Source: a bacterium | GTDB lineage: Bacteria; Planctomycetota; JACOTG01; JAUIME01 | Reading direction: 5' to 3' | NCBI GenBank assembly: GCA_030433195.1 | Contig: JAUIME010000161.1 | Span: forward strand, 1-9,047 | Length of the DNA: 9,047 nucleotides | Notes under the pieces: generated by a model | Seen by the model: only the letters and a program-made list of their open reading frames with translations | Databases searched by the model: none | What the model was told of the DNA's origin: nothing | Position numbers and translations under genes: made by a program | Shown here: positions 6,563 to 9,047 of the stretch, piece by piece | Position numbering within the stretch: position 1 is the first letter of the stretch | Layout: the number at the start of each line of letters is the position of its first letter

Positions 6563-6655
6563 AGGATCCAGTCATCCTGCATCGATCCATCGACACTCCT
6601 GACCCGGATGTTCATGCGCCGCCGGCTCATGAGGCATCCGCGCCGAATCCGGCGC
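6563..6655 (+). promoter_or_regulatory. Structured leader of the rightward gene: a run of three inverted repeats
   Basis: Three stems can be drawn by eye. AGGAT/ATCCT (6563-6567 with 6574-6578) has a 6-nt loop. CGGATG/CATCCG (6605-6610 with 6635-6640) is extended inward by TCATG/CATGA, giving 11 pairs around an 11-nt loop. GCGCCG/CGGCGC (6640-6645 with 6650-6655) has an AATC loop. The last two share G6640, so they abut or compete. All lie between the candidate promoter and the ribosome binding site at 6683. No known riboswitch or leader peptide is recognised, and no T-run follows, so a terminator/antiterminator switch is not indicated. Upstream and downstream of these stems, within 6372-6692, I see no gene. 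Confidence 0.38.
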
Positions 6656-6682
6656 CTCGCCGAACATCGCCCGTCACTCACC

Positions 6683-6692
6683 GGAGGTGATC
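6683..6692 (+). promoter_or_regulatory. Extended Shine-Dalgarno of the rightward gene
   Basis: GGAGGTGATC directly precedes the ATG at 6693. All ten bases are complementary to the conserved 3' end of bacterial 16S rRNA (GATCACCTCC), a longer match than usual. It fixes the start codon and predicts strong initiation, subject to the folded leader upstream. Confidence 0.9.
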
Positions 6693-9047
6693 ATGTCCTT
6701 CTCGCGGATTCTTTCTGCGTTGGTTTTCGTCGTTCTGTCGGTGTTTGCCGCCGTGGTCGTGGCGGACGTTCACCATGTGGTTCCCTTCGACGAGCTCACG
6801 CTCGCGGAAGGCGAGGAGCCGCTCGACACGAACCCGTGGACGTTGCGACGCAACCTCCACACGCGCCCGCCCCGAGCGGTCCTCGACGGCCCGGGCGAGG
6901 CGTACCTCGACTACCGTGAGACGTGGCGCGTGCAGGATGGCGAGCCGCCGATGCCGGTCCTGGCGGTGCGGATCGCCGAGCCGCGCGACGTAAGGGGGAG
7001 GTTGTTCATCCCCGAGCCGAACGGCGATGCGATGCGGATCGTGCACTTCGAGATCGACGGTTCGCGCGAGCCCGCGAGCGAGGCCGATTTCCGGCGCGCG
7101 GTCGCCGGACACTACGATCGCCTGCAGTTGTTCGATCGGGCGGGCTCGGCATGGTTCCGCTATCGAGCCGACCGTGCGGCACGACTCGCCGACGAACTGC
7201 GTTCCGATTCGGACGACGCCGCCGACTCGGCATCCGGCGAGGCGACCGATGCGGTCGACACGGGTCGTCGCGTCGCGCAGCCGCGTCGACCGCGCCGCGT
7301 CGGCGAGTTGGAAGAGACTTACGACCTCGTGACGGGCGGGAGGGCGCTGGCCGAGAATCTGCAGCTCGACCGCGACCTGCGAGCGCGGGACGCCGGCGAG
7401 GAGGCGAGCGTCGAGGTTTCGTCGCTGCGTGGGATCACCGTGCGCGAGTTCGACTGGAAGGCCCTCACCGAGGGGCTCGATCCCGAGCTCGATTCGCTCG
7501 CGGGCTTCGTGCCGCAAGACCAGCACGCGGTGTTCTTCCCGAGCTTCGAGGCGCTCGTGACGATGATCGACGAGTCGGCGGACGACGCGGCGCCGATGCT
7601 CTACCTGTTCGAGCCGCGCGTCGAGAACGCATTCACGCGCGAGCGATACGAGAAACAGCTCGTGCTCGAGCTCAGCGCCGCGGCGCGCACGTTCGGTCCG
7701 CAGGTGATTTCGGAGATCGCGATCACGGGATCCGACGCCTATCTGCGCACGGGAAGCGACGTCGCGGTCTTGCTACGGACGCGAGGCGAGGCGGGGCTTC
7801 TCGAGCAGTGGCTGCTCGCGCGACACGCGGCTCTTACCGGCGCCGAGTCCTCGCGCATCGAGAAGCGGCACGGCGAGTCGGAGGGGGTCAAGTGGTTCGC
7901 GGCCGTGTCGCCGAGCCGAGACGTGAGCTCGTACGTGGCGCGGCTTCGTGACGATCTCATCCTCGTGACGAACTCTCGCGTGCAGCTCGATCGTCTTCTG
8001 GCGTGCGCTGCGGGGAGCGTGGAACCGCTCTCGAAGTCGCTCGAGTATCGATTTCTGCGCGATCGCTATCGTCGCGGTGCCGACGACGAGACGGCGTTCG
8101 CGATCCTCACCGACGCGACCATCCGGCGTTGGTGCAGTCCGCGCTGGCGCATCGCGAGCGCGCGGCGCATCTACGCGGCGGCCGCGCTGTCCGACCTGCG
8201 CGCGTCGAAGATCGATCCGGAGTCGGACGGGATCCGCATCGCGCCCGGCAAGCTCGCGGGCGACGCGGGCGAGATCGTCGTCGGACCGGCGGGTGTCCGC
8301 TCCACGCGCTACGGCTCGCTCGAGTTCCTCACCCCGATCGCCGAGCTCGACTTCGAGCAGGTCACGCCGGCCGAAGCCGAGGCGTATCGCAACTGGCGCA
8401 ACCGCTACGAGAACAACTGGCGGTTCTTCGATCCGATCGCGCTGCGCTTCTCCATCCGCGAGGACCGGCTCGACGCCGACCTCACCGCGATTCCACTCAT
8501 CATCGGCACGCGCTACCGCGAGTTCGCGCGGGTCGTGCAGGGCGGGGCGATCGATCCCGAGTCGGTCGACCGGCATCCCGAGGCGCTCTACCAGATGGTC
8601 ATGGCGATCGATCTCGAGGCGTCGGCGTTCCGCTCGGCCGAGGGCTTCGCGGGCATGGTCGTCCCCGGCGTGAAGTCGCCGCTCGGTTGGCTCGGCGACT
8701 CGGTGTCGTTCTACGTCGACGACGATCCGCTCTGGACGGAACTCGCCGAAGCCGAAGATCCCGAAACGTTCCTCGAGGCCGAGCTCGCGCGGTTGCCGAT
8801 TGCGTTGAACGCGGCCGTGAAGAGCCCCCTCAAGCTCGCGGCGTTTCTCGCGGGATTGCGCGGATTCGTCCAACAGTCCGCGCCCAACCTCACGACCTGG
8901 GAGACTCTCGAGCACGAGGGAACGACGTTCGTCAAGATTTCGGCCGTCGAGGATTCGGGCTTCGGCGACGAGCTCGAGGATCTCGCGCTTTGCTACGTGA
9001 GCCTTCCGGACTCGTTTACCGTGTCGCTGCGCGAGGACCTCGTGCGC
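6693..9047 (+). CDS. Large exported protein of unknown function (3' end outside window)
   Basis: 785 codons are open to the right edge with no stop. An N-terminal hydrophobic segment (about 5-24; ILSALVFVVLSVFAAVVVA) is a signal peptide or membrane anchor, with possible cleavage before DVHHV. The mature part falls into: an N-terminal region (about 30-165); an acidic then basic low-complexity linker (about 168-205; Asp/Ser/Ala-rich, then QPRRPRR); and a region (about 245-500) with the alternating beta/alpha look of DUF3352-type exported proteins, including FFPSFEALVTMIDE, AYLRTGSDVAVLLRT, DDLILVTNSRVQLDRLLA and LEYRFLRDRY. A distinctive motif TDATIRRWCSPRWRI is at 473-487. Further mixed segments follow to 785. 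No catalytic motif is visible. The start is fixed by a 10-nt Shine-Dalgarno. It is divergent from the VIT-vWA operon and shares its control region. The DUF3352 resemblance is impression only; I do not recognise a named family. Codon use matches the neighbours. Confidence 0.85.
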   Translation, partial: MSFSRILSALVFVVLSVFAAVVVADVHHVVPFDELTLAEGEEPLDTNPWTLRRNLHTRPPRAVLDGPGEAYLDYRETWRVQDGEPPMPVLAVRIAEPRDVRGRLFIPEPNGDAMRIVHFEIDGSREPASEADFRRAVAGHYDRLQLFDRAGSAWFRYRADRAARLADELRSDSDDAADSASGEATDAVDTGRRVAQPRRPRRVGELEETYDLVTGGRALAENLQLDRDLRARDAGEEASVEVSSLRGITVREFDWKALTEGLDPELDSLAGFVPQDQHAVFFPSFEALVTMIDESADDAAPMLYLFEPRVENAFTRERYEKQLVLELSAAARTFGPQVISEIAITGSDAYLRTGSDVAVLLRTRGEAGLLEQWLLARHAALTGAESSRIEKRHGESEGVKWFAAVSPSRDVSSYVARLRDDLILVTNSRVQLDRLLACAAGSVEPLSKSLEYRFLRDRYRRGADDETAFAILTDATIRRWCSPRWRIASARRIYAAAALSDLRASKIDPESDGIRIAPGKLAGDAGEIVVGPAGVRSTRYGSLEFLTPIAELDFEQVTPAEAEAYRNWRNRYENNWRFFDPIALRFSIREDRLDADLTAIPLIIGTRYREFARVVQGGAIDPESVDRHPEALYQMVMAIDLEASAFRSAEGFAGMVVPGVKSPLGWLGDSVSFYVDDDPLWTELAEAEDPETFLEAELARLPIALNAAVKSPLKLAAFLAGLRGFVQQSAPNLTTWETLEHEGTTFVKISAVEDSGFGDELEDLALCYVSLPDSFTVSLREDLVR

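Noticed and set aside
6678..7526. Minus-strand open frame of 282 codons covering the start of the large exported protein
   Set aside because: It has no Shine-Dalgarno and shadow-like composition. It ends inside the ribosome binding site region of the plus-strand gene.
7773..8915. Minus-strand open frame opposite the large exported protein (380 codons)
   Set aside because: Low-complexity Arg/Glu/Asp composition, no Shine-Dalgarno and no recognisable domain. The plus strand has a strong start, a signal peptide and consistent codon use.
1..9047. CRISPR array, tRNA, rRNA, insertion sequence or attachment site
   Set aside because: No regularly spaced repeats, cloverleaf, transposase or terminal repeats were seen on either strand.

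Overview
The window is GC-rich DNA from a bacterium, with third codon positions mostly G or C and AGGAGG-type ribosome binding sites. Secreted VIT/vWA proteins, a lone OmpR-type two-component pair and a very large secreted protein of unknown function together suggest a Planctomycetota-like or similar high-GC Gram-negative organism. This is inference from style: there is no marker gene to prove it. All coding frames read cleanly, with no frameshift, insertion sequence, tRNA, rRNA or CRISPR array visible.

Layout, left to right. (1) Positions 2-220, plus strand: the last 72 codons of a gene resembling a GT4-type glycosyltransferase. It runs tail-to-tail into, and overlaps, the next gene. (2) Positions 160-6371, minus strand: a compact four-gene operon, transcribed right to left. 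It encodes a secreted VIT + vWA protein (4023-6371), a second secreted vWA protein with an altered metal site (2659-3981), an OmpR/PhoB-type response regulator (1914-2645) and a membrane sensor histidine kinase with an unusually large periplasmic domain (160-1917). Gaps are 41 nt and 13 nt, then an ATGA overlap. (3) Positions 6372-6692: a divergent control region of 321 bp. It carries an 11-bp-period direct repeat of TGTAA resembling an OmpR/PhoB-family operator, candidate promoters for both sides, and a leader with several inverted repeats before the rightward gene. (4) Positions 6693 to the window end, plus strand: at least 785 codons of a secreted protein of unknown function, with an exceptionally long Shine-Dalgarno match. 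Its stop lies beyond the window.

Working model (inference): the two vWA proteins act in the envelope, binding protein or metal ligands, and are made together with a sensor kinase/regulator pair whose 300-residue periplasmic domain could monitor them or their ligand. The regulator would bind the TGTAA repeat and control its own operon, and perhaps the divergent large exported protein. This would be a self-contained envelope sensing module that I do not recognise as a named system.
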